From the NCBI GenBank assembly GCA_947464135.1, contig CANHVK010000020.1, positions 1-33,912 of the forward strand: a stretch of 33,912 nucleotides of DNA, given 5' to 3'. This document shows positions 8,765 through 17,975 of the stretch, in pieces. How positions within the stretch are numbered: position 1 is the first letter of the stretch; each line of letters starts with the position of its first letter. The notes under the pieces are model-generated. The model had not been told where the DNA came from and did no database searches. It saw nothing but the letters and a program-made list of their open reading frames with translations. The position numbers were made by a program, and so were the translations under genes. The DNA is from Flavobacteriia bacterium (GTDB lineage Bacteria; Bacteroidota; Bacteroidia; Flavobacteriales_D; Crocinitomicaceae).

Positions 8765-8791
8765 AAAGTCGCCTCAAAAGGGCGACTTTTT
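8765..8791 (+). terminator. Rho-independent terminator after tsf
   Basis: Perfect 9-bp stem (AAAGTCGCC with GGCGACTTT), a 7-nt loop and a following T run. It ends the rpsB-tsf transcript. Confidence 0.9.
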
Positions 8792-8836
8792 GTTTTCTAC
8801 ATATTTGATAGGCTCACTATATTTCAAATAAATCTG

Positions 8837-8844
8837 TATCTTTG
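8837..8844 (+). promoter_or_regulatory. -7 box (TATCTTTG) of pyrH-frr
   Basis: An exact TAnnTTTG octamer 25 nt before the pyrH ATG, downstream of the tsf terminator, so a promoter is expected here. A TTG at 8805-8807 is too far away (29 nt) to be a convincing -33 element. Confidence 0.6.
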
Positions 8845-8868
8845 CTATGAAAAATCTACAGTTATATT

Positions 8869-9594
8869 ATGAAATACAATCGCATTCTTCTTAAACTAAG
8901 CGGAGAGTCTCTAATGGGAGATAAACAATTTGGAATTGATAACAACCGAATTGCATCGTATGCACAACAAATTAAAGAAGTTTCTGAATTAGGAATTCAA
9001 GTAGCGATTGTGATTGGTGGAGGAAATATTTTCCGAGGTGTTCAAGCTGAAGAAGGCGGGATGGACCGAACTCATGGAGATTATATGGGAATGTTGGCAA
9101 CTATGATCAACAGTATGGCATTACAATCTGCGTTAGAATTAGTAGGTTGTAAAACACGTTTATTGTCTGCTATAGAAATGAGAGAAATTGCGGAACCGTT
9201 TGTAAGACGTAGAGCAGTTACTCATTTAGAAAAAGGAAGAATTGTCATCTTTGGTGCTGGAACTGGTAATCCATTCTTTACTACAGATTCTGCTGCTTCA
9301 TTAAGAGCGATCGAAATCAATGCTGACGTGATTTTAAAGGGAACTCGTGTAGATGGTATTTACACAGCGGATCCTTTGAAAGATCCGAATGCTGTAAAAT
9401 ATGATCGTATTTCTTTTGATGACGCTTACGAAAAAGGATTGAAGATTATGGATCTTACCGCTTTCACTTTATGTAAAGAAAATAACTTGCCTATTGTAGT
9501 ATTTGATATGGATACTCCAGGAACATTAAAACGTTTAATGCAAGGAGAAGATTTAGGAACAATTGTTCAAGACGAAATAGCTATTTCAAAATAA
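8869..9594 (+). CDS. pyrH: UMP kinase
   Basis: 241 residues, amino acid kinase fold. It phosphorylates UMP to UDP in pyrimidine nucleotide synthesis. Motifs: [15 protein letters not shown] at the N terminus, [13 protein letters not shown], a [22 protein letters not shown] block binding UMP and ATP, and [20 protein letters not shown] near the ATP site. Bacterial UMP kinases are hexamers with allosteric control by GTP and UTP. It sits in the common rpsB-tsf-pyrH-frr order but has its own promoter after the tsf terminator. frr follows 11 nt downstream. Confidence 0.97.
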   Translation: MKYNRILLKLSGESLMGDKQFGIDNNRIASYAQQIKEVSELGIQVAIVIGGGNIFRGVQAEEGGMDRTHGDYMGMLATMINSMALQSALELVGCKTRLLSAIEMREIAEPFVRRRAVTHLEKGRIVIFGAGTGNPFFTTDSAASLRAIEINADVILKGTRVDGIYTADPLKDPNAVKYDRISFDDAYEKGLKIMDLTAFTLCKENNLPIVVFDMDTPGTLKRLMQGEDLGTIVQDEIAISK

Positions 9595-9605
9595 TAATAT
9601 AAATT

Positions 9606-10169
9606 ATGACGGAAGAAGTTCAAAGTGTTTATACTGATTTGAATAACTCAAATCAAAAATCAATGGCTCACTTAGATTATGAAGTCCAAAAAATTAGAGC
9701 TGGTAAAGCCACTCCATCTATGTTGTCAACTGTAATGGTTGAGTATTATGGCACACCTACACCTTTAGCTCAAGTTGCTAATGTTGCTGCTCCAGATGCA
9801 AGAACATTGACTGTTCAACCTTGGGAACGTTCATTACTACCTGAAATTGCTAAGGGAATTATCAATTCTAATTTAGGTTTCGCCCCTTCTAACAACGGAG
9901 AACAATTAATCATTACGATTCCGCCTTTAACAGAGGAAAGACGTCGTGAGATGGTTAAAAAAGCAAAAGCAGAAGGTGAACATGCAAAAGTGGGTATCCG
10001 TAATAACCGTAAAGATGCATTAGACATGATTAAAATGTTGAAAGCTGATGGCTTGTCAGAAGATATCGTAAAGGATGCTGAAACAAAGATTCAAAACATT
10101 ACAAATAACTTTATTGCTAAAGTTGATGAAGTGATAGTAGTGAAAGAAAAAGATATTATGACAATCTAA
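9606..10169 (+). CDS. frr: Ribosome recycling factor
   Basis: 187 residues, the standard RRF length. Family signatures: KIRAGKATPSMLSTVMVEYYGTPTPLAQVANV, LTVQPWERSLLPEIAKGI and TEERRREMVKKAKAEGEHAKVGIRNNRKDALD, which covers the hinge and three-helix bundle. With EF-G it splits post-termination ribosomes. It is transcribed with pyrH and ended by a strong hairpin at 10205. Confidence 0.98.
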   Translation: MTEEVQSVYTDLNNSNQKSMAHLDYEVQKIRAGKATPSMLSTVMVEYYGTPTPLAQVANVAAPDARTLTVQPWERSLLPEIAKGIINSNLGFAPSNNGEQLIITIPPLTEERRREMVKKAKAEGEHAKVGIRNNRKDALDMIKMLKADGLSEDIVKDAETKIQNITNNFIAKVDEVIVVKEKDIMTI

Positions 10170-10204
10170 TTCTTTTAAAAGTTATAATTCAAAATCATAA
10201 TTAG

Positions 10205-10231
10205 AAAGGCGTTCAATTTGAACGCCTTTTT
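10205..10231. terminator. Bidirectional terminator between frr and the hydrolase gene
   Basis: Ten-bp perfect stem (AAAGGCGTTC with GAACGCCTTT), loop AATTT, then a T run. The stop codon of the convergent gene begins at the next base (10232), so the element probably ends both transcripts. Confidence 0.88.
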
Positions 10232-11587
10232 CTATAATCCTAATATCCATTCCCCCATTATTTTCAGTGCTTTTGGAGAGAAAGTTTCTTCAATTGATGA
10301 ATATTCAGATGGGTTTCCTGTTTTACTTGTTTGAAATAAATGATTCAAATTTTTAAGAGGGACTATAGTTACATTTTTATTTCCATTTTTAGAAATAGCT
10401 TCTTTTATAGCTTTCAAGTTTTTATCGCATGGTACTTGTAAATCATTCTTTCCATTTAATGCAAGTGTAGGACATGTGACTTTATTTAAATATAAAGTTG
10501 GGTCTATTGTAACAAAATACCTAAACCAGGGTGAATTAAGTTGCTTAAACATTAAATCAGCTTCATTTTCTTTGAAAGCATCGCCTTGCAGTGTTTTTAA
10601 CTCTGAAAATAATTTAGTTTTTAATGTGTTTGTATCTGCATTTTGAATAATTAGGTCGTATAGTTTTGAATTTAAATCTAGGTTTTTTTGAATTTCATTT
10701 TCAGGTATTTTATTTGCTTCTGAAATTAGTTTTGCCTGATCTAATAATATCTCTTTACCCAAAGTTCCAGGTGCTGCTAATAAAACCATGAATTTAATTT
10801 CAGGTAAAATAGAGGCAACCATAGGGGCAATTAATCCCCCTTCACTGTGTCCAATTAATCCAATATCAGAGACTTCTTTTCTTGTTTTAAGATAAGTTAC
10901 GGCTGCTTCCACGTCAGTAGATAAATCTTTGGTTGTTGCATTTGTAAAATCTCCTCCTGAATTAGCAACACCTCTTTCATCATAACGTAAAACAGCTATA
11001 CCTAGACGAGTTAGATAATCTGAAATAATTAAAAATGGTTTGTGACCTAATATCTCTCCATCTCTGTTTTGAGGTCCACTTCCACTTATTAATATTACTG
11101 TTTTATGAGCTTTACCATCTTTAGGAAAAGTAAATGTACCAGCTAATTTGTGCCCAGCCTTTGGATTGATGAAAGTAATATCTTCCGAGGTATATGTAGA
11201 AGTTTCTATTTGTTGTCCTGTCTTTGGTTCTGTTACATCATAGCTTCGTTGAAGGTTAAGCGAAAAAGACGCGTTATTTTGATTTAATTCACCTTGGATA
11301 GCATCATTCGATGTTAGATTTCCCTTATATGTAAATCTAATTTTGTGTATTTGTATGAGTAATGATTTATTATTAACAGAAGTTAAATCGCAAGGGATCC
11401 CTTTTGCACCCTGTTTTGGGCTATCCATAGTCGATTTCCATCCAGTTTCGGTGCTGTCTACATGAAAAATAATAGGTAAACTATATCCATTTATGGTTAA
11501 TTCCCCTTTCCAATTTCCTATGAGAGATTGGGTGAATGATATATAATTCAGTAGTAAAAAAAGGAATAAAGTAATGTTTTTTTTCAT
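10232..11587 (-). CDS. Secreted alpha/beta hydrolase (S33-like)
   Basis: 451 residues. Signal peptide at residues 1-19 (MKKNITLFLFLLLNYISFTQ). An N-terminal beta-rich domain of about 100 residues (SLIGNWKGELTINGYSLPI) precedes an alpha/beta-hydrolase domain. That domain has an oxyanion HG-like region ILISGSGPQNRDGE, the nucleophile elbow GHSEGG (Ser248), an acid in ALNGKNDLQVP and the catalytic His in LNHLFQ. The layout matches periplasmic or extracellular serine hydrolases of Bacteroidota annotated as S33 aminopeptidase-like; the substrate is unknown. It lies 6 nt downstream of the glycosyltransferase gene on the same strand, so the two are probably one transcript. Confidence 0.85.
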   Translation of the reverse strand: MKKNITLFLFLLLNYISFTQSLIGNWKGELTINGYSLPIIFHVDSTETGWKSTMDSPKQGAKGIPCDLTSVNNKSLLIQIHKIRFTYKGNLTSNDAIQGELNQNNASFSLNLQRSYDVTEPKTGQQIETSTYTSEDITFINPKAGHKLAGTFTFPKDGKAHKTVILISGSGPQNRDGEILGHKPFLIISDYLTRLGIAVLRYDERGVANSGGDFTNATTKDLSTDVEAAVTYLKTRKEVSDIGLIGHSEGGLIAPMVASILPEIKFMVLLAAPGTLGKEILLDQAKLISEANKIPENEIQKNLDLNSKLYDLIIQNADTNTLKTKLFSELKTLQGDAFKENEADLMFKQLNSPWFRYFVTIDPTLYLNKVTCPTLALNGKNDLQVPCDKNLKAIKEAISKNGNKNVTIVPLKNLNHLFQTSKTGNPSEYSSIEETFSPKALKIMGEWILGL

Positions 11588-11593
11588 TTTTAA

Positions 11594-12553
11594 TTATTTA
11601 AGTTCTTTAATGAATGTCCAATCAAAGGTATTTAAATTATGGAGATTTGCTAAAAAGATTTGTTCTGATTGACCAGGTGTGGGTGTCAACATTGCAGATT
11701 TATTAAGTATCGCAAGATCCATGATAGTTGTGTATCCACTTCGAGATATCAAAGATTTACATTGATAAAATAACTCGTCTTTTTCTTTCCACGTTAGCTG
11801 ATTTACAACATTCAAGTTTTTTGGTAGTGAAGTATTTATATAGCTGATTGGCGAGATACATTTGATTGTCTCGTTTGATTGTTTTGCGAAATCAATTACT
11901 TGATGAAATAATTGTTCTGCATAAGGTTCTGGTCCACTGATAACAGCTAATATAAAATCTTGTTTATCTGTTTCTATTCTTTCAAACCGTGATTGTATAC
12001 CCAAATAGTAAATGGGCAGTTTAATTGTTGGGGTGCTTAATTTTCCAGCGTAGGAATGATTTTCATCGTCTAAAACCCAAATAGCATTATATTTTTTAAG
12101 TTGATTTGAGTGCCAATAATTTGCCATTTGTTGACTTCCTTTTAATGGGAGGTTTACTTGGTGTGTGGTGAATATTGAAGGAATTTTGGGGTGTCTAAAT
12201 CCATAACGATGGTCTGAAATAATAAGTGTGATTTTTTTATAATCTGATGTTTTTTTAACAAATGCCAAATCTGATTTTATTCCTTTCAGTAAGTTTTTTA
12301 GGTTGCGTAATATTTCTAAATTCCATTTTTGATCACCTTTGAAGGTGAAAGGCTGCCCATTATATTTAATTGTTTCAATGGTTGGGAAATAGGAAAATAT
12401 TATTTCTCGTTGAAAATCAGATCCAGCAAAAATTATTTCGTTTTTTTGTTTTTGTAATTTATTTATGATTGGAATGGAACGCATAATATGACCCATACCC
12501 CAATCGTTGCAAGCGAAAAGAATTTTTTGGTTTCTTATTTCGGCTAAATTCAT
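11594..12553 (-). CDS. MurG-like GT-B glycosyltransferase
   Basis: 319 residues. The N terminus ILFACNDWGMGHIMRSIPIINKL has the Gly-rich loop of GT28-type transferases. The C-terminal SLISRSGYTTIMDLAILNKSAMLTPTPGQSEQIFLA matches the nucleotide-sugar binding segment (SRxGxxTxxEx-like, followed by a P.P...EQ loop) of this fold. Such enzymes transfer a sugar from a UDP-sugar to a lipid or glycan acceptor at the inner membrane face. It is not murG itself: it is shorter, and no division or cell-wall cluster surrounds it. It is the first gene of a two-gene minus transcript, divergent from fumarase. Confidence 0.75.
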   Translation of the reverse strand: MNLAEIRNQKILFACNDWGMGHIMRSIPIINKLQKQKNEIIFAGSDFQREIIFSYFPTIETIKYNGQPFTFKGDQKWNLEILRNLKNLLKGIKSDLAFVKKTSDYKKITLIISDHRYGFRHPKIPSIFTTHQVNLPLKGSQQMANYWHSNQLKKYNAIWVLDDENHSYAGKLSTPTIKLPIYYLGIQSRFERIETDKQDFILAVISGPEPYAEQLFHQVIDFAKQSNETIKCISPISYINTSLPKNLNVVNQLTWKEKDELFYQCKSLISRSGYTTIMDLAILNKSAMLTPTPGQSEQIFLANLHNLNTFDWTFIKELK

Positions 12554-12570
12554 TTTATAAAGGTAGTTTT

Positions 12571-12605
12571 TTGAATTTAGTTACTTTAATATTTTCTTAC
12601 ATTTG
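12571..12605 (+). promoter_or_regulatory. Promoter of the fumarase gene
   Basis: TACATTTG (12598-12605) is an exact -7 match. A TTG at 12571-12573 stands 24 nt upstream, slightly long for the -33 element. The ATG at 12626 gives a leader of about 14 nt. Confidence 0.55.
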
Positions 12606-12625
12606 CACTCTAAAAATCATTAGTT

Positions 12626-14230
12626 ATGGCTGACTTTTTTTATCAAAATCCTTATCCAATTTTAGCGGATAAAACAGAATATAGAAAAATTACTTCAGAA
12701 TTTGTTAAAGTTGTAAATTACGGAAACAGAGAGGTGTTAGAAATCGATCCAAAAGGATTGGAAGTTTTAGCACAAGAAGCATTAAGCGACGTTTCGTTTT
12801 ACTTGCGCACTTCACATTTAGAAAAATTAAGAGCAATTCTTGACGATCCAGAAGCGACAGACAATGATCGTTTTGTGGCTTATAATTTACTTCAAAATGC
12901 TACTGTAGCTGCTGAAGGTCAGTTACCATCTTGTCAAGATACAGGTACTGCTATCGTGATGGGAAAAAAGGGAGAGGATGTTTATACAGGAGTTACCGAT
13001 GAAGAATATTTATCAAAAGGTATTTTCAATACATACCAAGAAAAGAACTTGCGTTTTTCTCAAGTAGTTCCAATTACGATGTTTGATGAGAAAAATTCAG
13101 GAACAAATTTGCCTGCACAAATCGATATTTATGCGAAAAAAGGAATGTCGTATGAATTTTTATTTTTAGCAAAAGGTGGAGGTTCTGCGAATAAAACGTT
13201 TTTATATCAACGTACTAAATCGTTGTTGAATGAAGCTTCTTTAGAGCAATTTGTGAGAGAAAGAATCAAAGATTTAGGTACGGCTGCTTGTCCGCCTTAC
13301 CATTTAGCATTGGTAATCGGTGGAACTTCCGCTGAAGCAAACTTGGCTGCTGTTAAGAAAGCTTCTGCTGGTTATTTTGATGAATTACCAACAGAAGGAA
13401 ATATCGGAGGTCAAGCTTTCAGAGATATCGAGTGGGAAAAAAGAGTGCAAAAAATTTGTCAAGAAAGTCAAATTGGAGCGCAATTTGGTGGTAAATATTT
13501 CACACATGATGTGCGAGTGATTCGTTTACCACGTCATGCTGCATCTTGTCCGGTTGGTTTAGGTGTTTCATGTTCTGCAGATAGAAATATCAAAGCAAAA
13601 ATTACAAAAGATGGAATTTTTGTAGAGCAATTAGAAAAAAATCCAAGAAGGTTATTACCTGAAACAGCGCCACATTTAGAAGCGCCAGTAGAAATCAATT
13701 TAGATAGACCGATGAGTGAAGTATTGGCTGAATTATCTAAATATCCGATTAAAACACGTTTGAAATTGAATGGAACTCTGATTGTAGCTAGAGATATCGC
13801 TCATGCTAAAATCAAAGAATTGATAGATGCTGGTAAACCAATGCCTGAATACTTTAAAAACCATCCGATTTATTATGCAGGTCCTGCTAAAACTCCAGAG
13901 GGAATGCCGTCAGGAAGTTTTGGACCAACTACAGCTGGTCGTATGGATGTGTATGTAGATCAATTCCAATCATTGGGAGGTAGTATGATTATGTTGGCTA
14001 AAGGAAACCGTTCGAAAGATGTAATGAACGCATGTAATAAATATGGAGGTTTCTATTTAGGTTCTATTGGTGGTCCTGCAGCGATTTTAGCAAAAGAAAA
14101 CATTACTTCTGTAGAGGTAGTTGATTTCGAAGAGTTAGGAATGGAAGCTGTTCGTAAGATCACCATTAAAAATTTCCCTGCATTCATCATTACAGATGAT
14201 AAAGGAAATGATTTCTTTGAAAATTTATAA
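12626..14230 (+). CDS. Fumarate hydratase, class I (4Fe-4S)
   Basis: 534 residues, usual length for the single-chain class I enzyme. It interconverts fumarate and malate in the citric acid cycle, in the cytoplasm. Candidate cluster ligands are visible: C103 in PSCQDTGT, C222 in [10 protein letters not shown], and C308/C316 in [10 protein letters not shown]. Other family blocks are [16 protein letters not shown] and the C-terminal beta domain with [23 protein letters not shown]. Oxygen-sensitive cluster enzymes of this class are widespread in Bacteroidota. It is monocistronic, with its own promoter and a strong terminator. Confidence 0.96.
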   Translation: MADFFYQNPYPILADKTEYRKITSEFVKVVNYGNREVLEIDPKGLEVLAQEALSDVSFYLRTSHLEKLRAILDDPEATDNDRFVAYNLLQNATVAAEGQLPSCQDTGTAIVMGKKGEDVYTGVTDEEYLSKGIFNTYQEKNLRFSQVVPITMFDEKNSGTNLPAQIDIYAKKGMSYEFLFLAKGGGSANKTFLYQRTKSLLNEASLEQFVRERIKDLGTAACPPYHLALVIGGTSAEANLAAVKKASAGYFDELPTEGNIGGQAFRDIEWEKRVQKICQESQIGAQFGGKYFTHDVRVIRLPRHAASCPVGLGVSCSADRNIKAKITKDGIFVEQLEKNPRRLLPETAPHLEAPVEINLDRPMSEVLAELSKYPIKTRLKLNGTLIVARDIAHAKIKELIDAGKPMPEYFKNHPIYYAGPAKTPEGMPSGSFGPTTAGRMDVYVDQFQSLGGSMIMLAKGNRSKDVMNACNKYGGFYLGSIGGPAAILAKENITSVEVVDFEELGMEAVRKITIKNFPAFIITDDKGNDFFENL

Positions 14231-14250
14231 AACTTTATCTTTTTTGTTAG

Positions 14251-14287
14251 AAGCCGGTTTCAATAAAATTTGAAGTCGGCTTTTTTA
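14251..14287 (+). terminator. Rho-independent terminator after fumarase
   Basis: AAGCCGGTTTCAA (14251-14263) pairs with TTGAAGTCGGCTT (14270-14282) with two wobble pairs, followed by a T run. Confidence 0.88.
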
Positions 14288-14306
14288 CTGCTTTAAATCT
14301 TAGTAT

Positions 14307-14314
14307 TATATTTG
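14307..14314 (+). promoter_or_regulatory. -7 box (TATATTTG) immediately before the AlbA_2 gene
   Basis: An exact TAnnTTTG octamer ending 6 nt before the ATG at 14321. If used, transcription would begin at or next to the start codon. No TTG lies at the right distance upstream, so this could also be a chance match. Confidence 0.4.
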
Positions 14315-14320
14315 TGTAAT

Positions 14321-15709
14321 ATGTTCAGCGCAGAGGAAATTAAAGCATTAATTCAAGGAGGTGAAGGGTATAATGTCGAATTTAAGGTTCGTGTACCAAA
14401 TAAACCAAAAGAAATTACAGCAGAAATATGTGCTTTTGCTAATGCTGCGGGTGGAACATTATTGCTGGGTGTAGATGATGAAAATACTATTGTAGGGGTT
14501 GAAATTGATAATGTTAAACGCTCTGCTATTCAAAATTCACTAAATGAAATCAATCCGCACATTCCTTGTCTATTTTATTCTGTTTTAGTAGATGGAAAAC
14601 AAATTTGGGTCATTGAAGTAAGTTCTGGTGAGCAAAAACCATATACGTTATCGGGAGCAATTTATGTTCGACAAGGACCTAATTCACAAAAAATAACTTC
14701 GGTTGAGCAGATGCGCGATTTTTTTCAGCAATCTAGCCGTATTTATTTTGATGAAGCTCCTTGTTCTGATTTTACTTTAAATGATATAAATGAACTCTTC
14801 TTTGAAGAGTTTAGAATTGTTTCAGGATTATCTCCAGCGGTTAGTCGAGAGCAAATTATTCGAAATTTAAAATTAGAACTTCCTTCTGGAGAGATGAAAA
14901 ATGGTGCTGTTTTATTTTTTGGTCAAACTCCTGAAGAATTTATTGATAAGGCTGTAATACGCTGTGTCGCATTTGAAGGTAAGGACAAAGTGTCTATTAT
15001 TGATGATAAAATATATGGTGGACCGCTTTTTTATCAGTTTAAGCAAGCAATGCAGTGGCTAAAAGGGAAATTGAATGTTCGTTATAAAATTGAAGGTCAA
15101 GGACCAAGAGAGGAGATTTGGGAAATTCCGGAAGTTGCTTTTAAAGAAGCGATTATAAATGCACTTTCTCACCGTGATTATTACGATAAAGGAGCAAGAA
15201 CTACGATTGAATTATTTTCGGATCGTGTTGAAATTACAAATCCAGGGGGATTAGTTTCTGCAATTTCAATGACTGATTTTGGGTTTAAAAGTCATAGTAG
15301 AAATCCATTGGTTTTTGGTCTTTTTGAAAGAATGGATATGGTGGAACAAATAGGTTCTGGGATAATTCGAATACAAGAATTACTATCAAGGCATAATTTA
15401 AAACAAGCAACCTTCAGAACAGAAGGTATGTTTACGATTATTTTTAACAGACCGATAATTGAAGAAAATGCAGAGAAAACTAGGGAGAAAACTAGGGAGA
15501 AAACTAGGGAGAAAACTAGGGAGAAAATTATTAGGTTAATATCTGAAAATAAAAACGTTACAATTAATTTATTAGCAGAGAAAACAAATGTGTCTTTGAA
15601 AACAATTGAATTTCATTTAAGCAATTTAAAAAAGGAGGGAAAAATAGAGCGTTTGGGTGCAGATAATGGTGGATATTGGGTGGTAAAAAAAAGTAGCAAA
15701 AACAAATAG
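14321..15709 (+). CDS. AlbA_2/Schlafen-type ATP-binding transcriptional regulator-like protein
   Basis: 462 residues. The N-terminal AlbA_2 (divergent AAA-4) domain has VEFKVRVPNKPKEITAEICAFANAAGGTLLLGVDDE. A central GHKL-ATPase-like region follows, with KEAIINALSHRDY, ELFSDRVEITNPGGL and GSGIIRIQELL. A tandem EKTR linker comes next, and a C-terminal winged helix (ENKNVTINLLAEKTNVSLKTIEFHLSNLKKEGKIERLG) ends the protein. The combination is common in bacteria and archaea and usually annotated as a putative DNA-binding regulator; its ligand is unknown. I start at ATG 14321; a TTG three codons upstream lies inside the -7 box. trmB begins one base after its stop, so the two are co-transcribed. 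Confidence 0.85.
   Translation: MFSAEEIKALIQGGEGYNVEFKVRVPNKPKEITAEICAFANAAGGTLLLGVDDENTIVGVEIDNVKRSAIQNSLNEINPHIPCLFYSVLVDGKQIWVIEVSSGEQKPYTLSGAIYVRQGPNSQKITSVEQMRDFFQQSSRIYFDEAPCSDFTLNDINELFFEEFRIVSGLSPAVSREQIIRNLKLELPSGEMKNGAVLFFGQTPEEFIDKAVIRCVAFEGKDKVSIIDDKIYGGPLFYQFKQAMQWLKGKLNVRYKIEGQGPREEIWEIPEVAFKEAIINALSHRDYYDKGARTTIELFSDRVEITNPGGLVSAISMTDFGFKSHSRNPLVFGLFERMDMVEQIGSGIIRIQELLSRHNLKQATFRTEGMFTIIFNRPIIEENAEKTREKTREKTREKTREKIIRLISENKNVTINLLAEKTNVSLKTIEFHLSNLKKEGKIERLGADNGGYWVVKKSSKNK
15473..15530 (+). repeat. 12-bp in-frame tandem repeat encoding EKTR
   Basis: Four exact copies of GAGAAAACTAGG (15473-15520) and a degenerate fifth. Each encodes Glu-Lys-Thr-Arg. Because the unit is a multiple of three, copy-number changes alter linker length without shifting the frame. 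Confidence 0.95.
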
Positions 15710-15710
15710 T

Positions 15711-16385
15711 ATGGCAAAAAACAAACTACGTCGATTTAGTGAAATGAAGGAATGGTCTAATGTGTTTGAACCAACATTAGATGAAAAATACAAAGAACCT
15801 TTTCCATTAAAAGGAAAATGGAACCAAGATTTTTTCAAAAACGATAATCCTATAGTATTAGAATTAGGTTGTGGAAAGGGAGAGTATAGTATAGGAATGG
15901 CAGATCACTTTCCAAATAAAAACTTTATTGGTGTAGATATTAAGGGGGCACGTATTTGGGTTGGTGCAAAAGATGCTGTAGAAAGAGGGGTAGAAAATGT
16001 TGCTTTTTTAAGAACGAAAATTGATTTCATCACTGACTATTTTGGGGAAAATGAGGTTGATGAAATTTGGTTAACATTCTCCGATCCACAACCTAATAAA
16101 CCTAGAAAAAGACTTACTTCTAGTTTATTTATTGAACGTTACCGAAAAATTTTAAAACCAGGGGGAATCATTCATTTAAAAACGGATTCTGATTTACTTT
16201 TTGAATCAACAGAAGAAGAAATAAAAGAACATGGATATAATTGCTTGGAATTAACCTGGGATTTATATGCTTCGCTTGAAGGAAAATCAGAATTAGAAAA
16301 AGAAATTTTCTCAATTAAAACACACTATGAGCAACTATTTACTGCCAAAGGAAGCGTTATAAAATACTGTAAATTCACTATTTAA
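15711..16385 (+). CDS. trmB: tRNA (guanine(46)-N7)-methyltransferase
   Basis: 224 residues. A Rossmann-fold SAM enzyme that methylates G46 in the tRNA variable loop. Motifs: VLELGCGKGEYSIGMA (SAM loop), NFIGVDIKGARIW, the diagnostic WLTFSDPQPNKPRKRLTS and PGGIIHLKTDSD. The N-terminal KNKLRRFSEMKEWSNVFEP extension is usual for Bacteroidota TrmB. The gene follows the AlbA_2 gene with a one-base gap, suggesting translational coupling but no obvious functional link. It converges on the response-regulator gene. Confidence 0.95.
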   Translation: MAKNKLRRFSEMKEWSNVFEPTLDEKYKEPFPLKGKWNQDFFKNDNPIVLELGCGKGEYSIGMADHFPNKNFIGVDIKGARIWVGAKDAVERGVENVAFLRTKIDFITDYFGENEVDEIWLTFSDPQPNKPRKRLTSSLFIERYRKILKPGGIIHLKTDSDLLFESTEEEIKEHGYNCLELTWDLYASLEGKSELEKEIFSIKTHYEQLFTAKGSVIKYCKFTI

Positions 16386-16433
16386 TTAAAATTTCTCCCT
16401 TGATGGAGGAGTAGGATGGTGATAGACTTTAAT

Positions 16434-17102
16434 CTAATATTCAAATTTATAACCAATACCTTTTACGGTTTTGATATGATTATCACCTAATTTTTCTCGA
16501 AGTTTACGAACGTGGACATCAATCGTTCTATCTCCAACTACGATATCTGTTCCCCACACTTTTTCTAGAATTACATCACGTTCAAAAACAATGTCAGGGC
16601 GAGAAGCCAATAAAGCAAGTAGTTCAAATTCTTTTTTTGGCAAATGAAATGTCTCTCCATTTTTTTCAACTATATAACGCTCTCTGTTGATAATAAAAGC
16701 ATTTTTTGATTCTGCCTGCTCTTGCTTATTAAATTCATTCCGTCTTGTAATGGCATTAATTCGGCTTATTAAAACTCTTGGTTTAACAGGTTTTGTAATG
16801 TAATCATCTGCACCTGCATCTAATCCTGCGATTTGAGAGTAATCTTCTCCGCGTGCTGTTAAAAAACAAATACGAGTATGAATTAATTCAGGAAGTTTTC
16901 GTAAAGTTTCACAAACTTCAATTCCATCTGTTTCTGGCATCATAACATCTAAGATGATAACATCAGGTAAATATTTTTTTGCAATTTCTATTCCCTTTAA
17001 ACCATTATTACACGCTTCTACTTCAAACCCTTCTTTTACAAGGTTATATTTTAGAATGTCTAATATGTCTTGTTCATCATCGATGATTAAAATTCTGCTC
17101 AT
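16434..17102 (-). CDS. OmpR/PhoB-family response regulator (orphan)
   Basis: 222 residues. The receiver domain has the acidic pocket D8/D9, phospho-acceptor D52 in IILDVMMPETDG, the switch Thr in FLTAR and Lys in DYITKPVKP. The C-terminal OmpR-type winged helix has PKKEFELLALLASRPDIVFERDVILEKVWG and RTIDVHVRKLREKLGDNHIKTVKGIGYKF. It is a DNA-binding regulator controlled by phosphorylation. No histidine kinase gene is adjacent on either side, so the partner kinase lies elsewhere. A TAACTTTA box is centred about 28 nt before the ATG. The regulon cannot be inferred. Confidence 0.93.
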   Translation of the reverse strand: MSRILIIDDEQDILDILKYNLVKEGFEVEACNNGLKGIEIAKKYLPDVIILDVMMPETDGIEVCETLRKLPELIHTRICFLTARGEDYSQIAGLDAGADDYITKPVKPRVLISRINAITRRNEFNKQEQAESKNAFIINRERYIVEKNGETFHLPKKEFELLALLASRPDIVFERDVILEKVWGTDIVVGDRTIDVHVRKLREKLGDNHIKTVKGIGYKFEY

Positions 17103-17126
17103 ACAGTTGTTTTTCTTAAAGCAATA

Positions 17127-17134
17127 TAAAGTTA
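17127..17134 (-). promoter_or_regulatory. Candidate -7 box (TAACTTTA) of the response-regulator gene
   Basis: The minus-strand octamer, a seven-of-eight TAnnTTTG match, lies 24 nt before the ATG at 17102. The same octamer precedes other minus-strand genes in the window. Confidence 0.45.
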
Positions 17135-17285
17135 CGAATATCTTATGAAAGGGGAGCTTATGTTATGTATAGTTTTCGTCAATATTAATAATTTCGTAAC
17201 ATTAACGTATGGGTTAACAAAATGTAATGAAATGATTAAGGTTTAATCTGCTTTGAACTCTTTTTTCCTTTAATTTTGTGTAACA

Positions 17286-17975
17286 ATGAAAAATTACATA
17301 TTACATCTCGAAACATCAACACAAGTTTGTTCAGTAGGACTTTCTTTGAATGGTGAATTAATTGCATTAAAAGAAGTTACAGACAAAGGCTTTGTTCATG
17401 GTGAAATGATTACTCTTTTCATTGAAGATGTATTAAAACAAGCGAATATTCTCATTTCATCCATTGTTGCTGTTTCTGTGGCGTCTGGTCCGGGTTCATA
17501 TACTGGTTTAAGGATTGGTGTTTCAACAGCAAAAGGTTTGTGTTATGCATTAAATATTCCTTTGATTGCTATCGATTCGCTTAAATCTTTAGAGCAAGTA
17601 GCTAGAATGAACCAATCAACGGCTACGATTGTTTCTATGATAGACGCAAGAAGAATGGAAGTTTTTTCAGCAATATATAATTCAGTTGGAGAGGTTATTA
17701 AACCTATATCCGCTGATGTATTAGATGAAAATTCCTATGAGCAGTTTTTACCTTTTACTGTTGTTGGTGATGCTGTTGGTAAAGTGAAAAATCTTTGGGA
17801 AAATAGAAACATTCACTTTGAAGAAACTTACATTGCATCTGCAAAAGGTCAAGTTAAAATTGGTTATGAGAAATTTCAAAAACAAGAATTTGAAGATGTT
17901 GCTTATTTTGAACCTTTTTATCTGAAAGATTTTGTGACAGGAGTTTCTACAAAAAATGTGTTAAATAATGGGTGA
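17286..17975 (+). CDS. tsaB: tRNA threonylcarbamoyladenosine biosynthesis protein TsaB
   Basis: 229 residues, ASKHA fold. Begins with ILHLETSTQVCSVGLSLNGEL and has the characteristic SVASGPGSYTGLRIGVSTAKGLCYALNIPLIAIDSL. TsaB is the non-catalytic scaffold that works with TsaD and TsaE to make t6A37 in ANN-decoding tRNAs; tsaD and tsaE are not in the window. A TAATTTTG -7 box (17271-17278) precedes it. Its last 8 bases overlap the start of the DAHP synthase gene, so translation of the two is probably coupled, although the pathways are unrelated. Confidence 0.95.
   Translation: MKNYILHLETSTQVCSVGLSLNGELIALKEVTDKGFVHGEMITLFIEDVLKQANILISSIVAVSVASGPGSYTGLRIGVSTAKGLCYALNIPLIAIDSLKSLEQVARMNQSTATIVSMIDARRMEVFSAIYNSVGEVIKPISADVLDENSYEQFLPFTVVGDAVGKVKNLWENRNIHFEETYIASAKGQVKIGYEKFQKQEFEDVAYFEPFYLKDFVTGVSTKNVLNNG

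Noticed and set aside
13320-13520. Plus-strand 66-codon frame inside fumarase
   Set aside because: Out-of-frame translation within a clearly coding gene.
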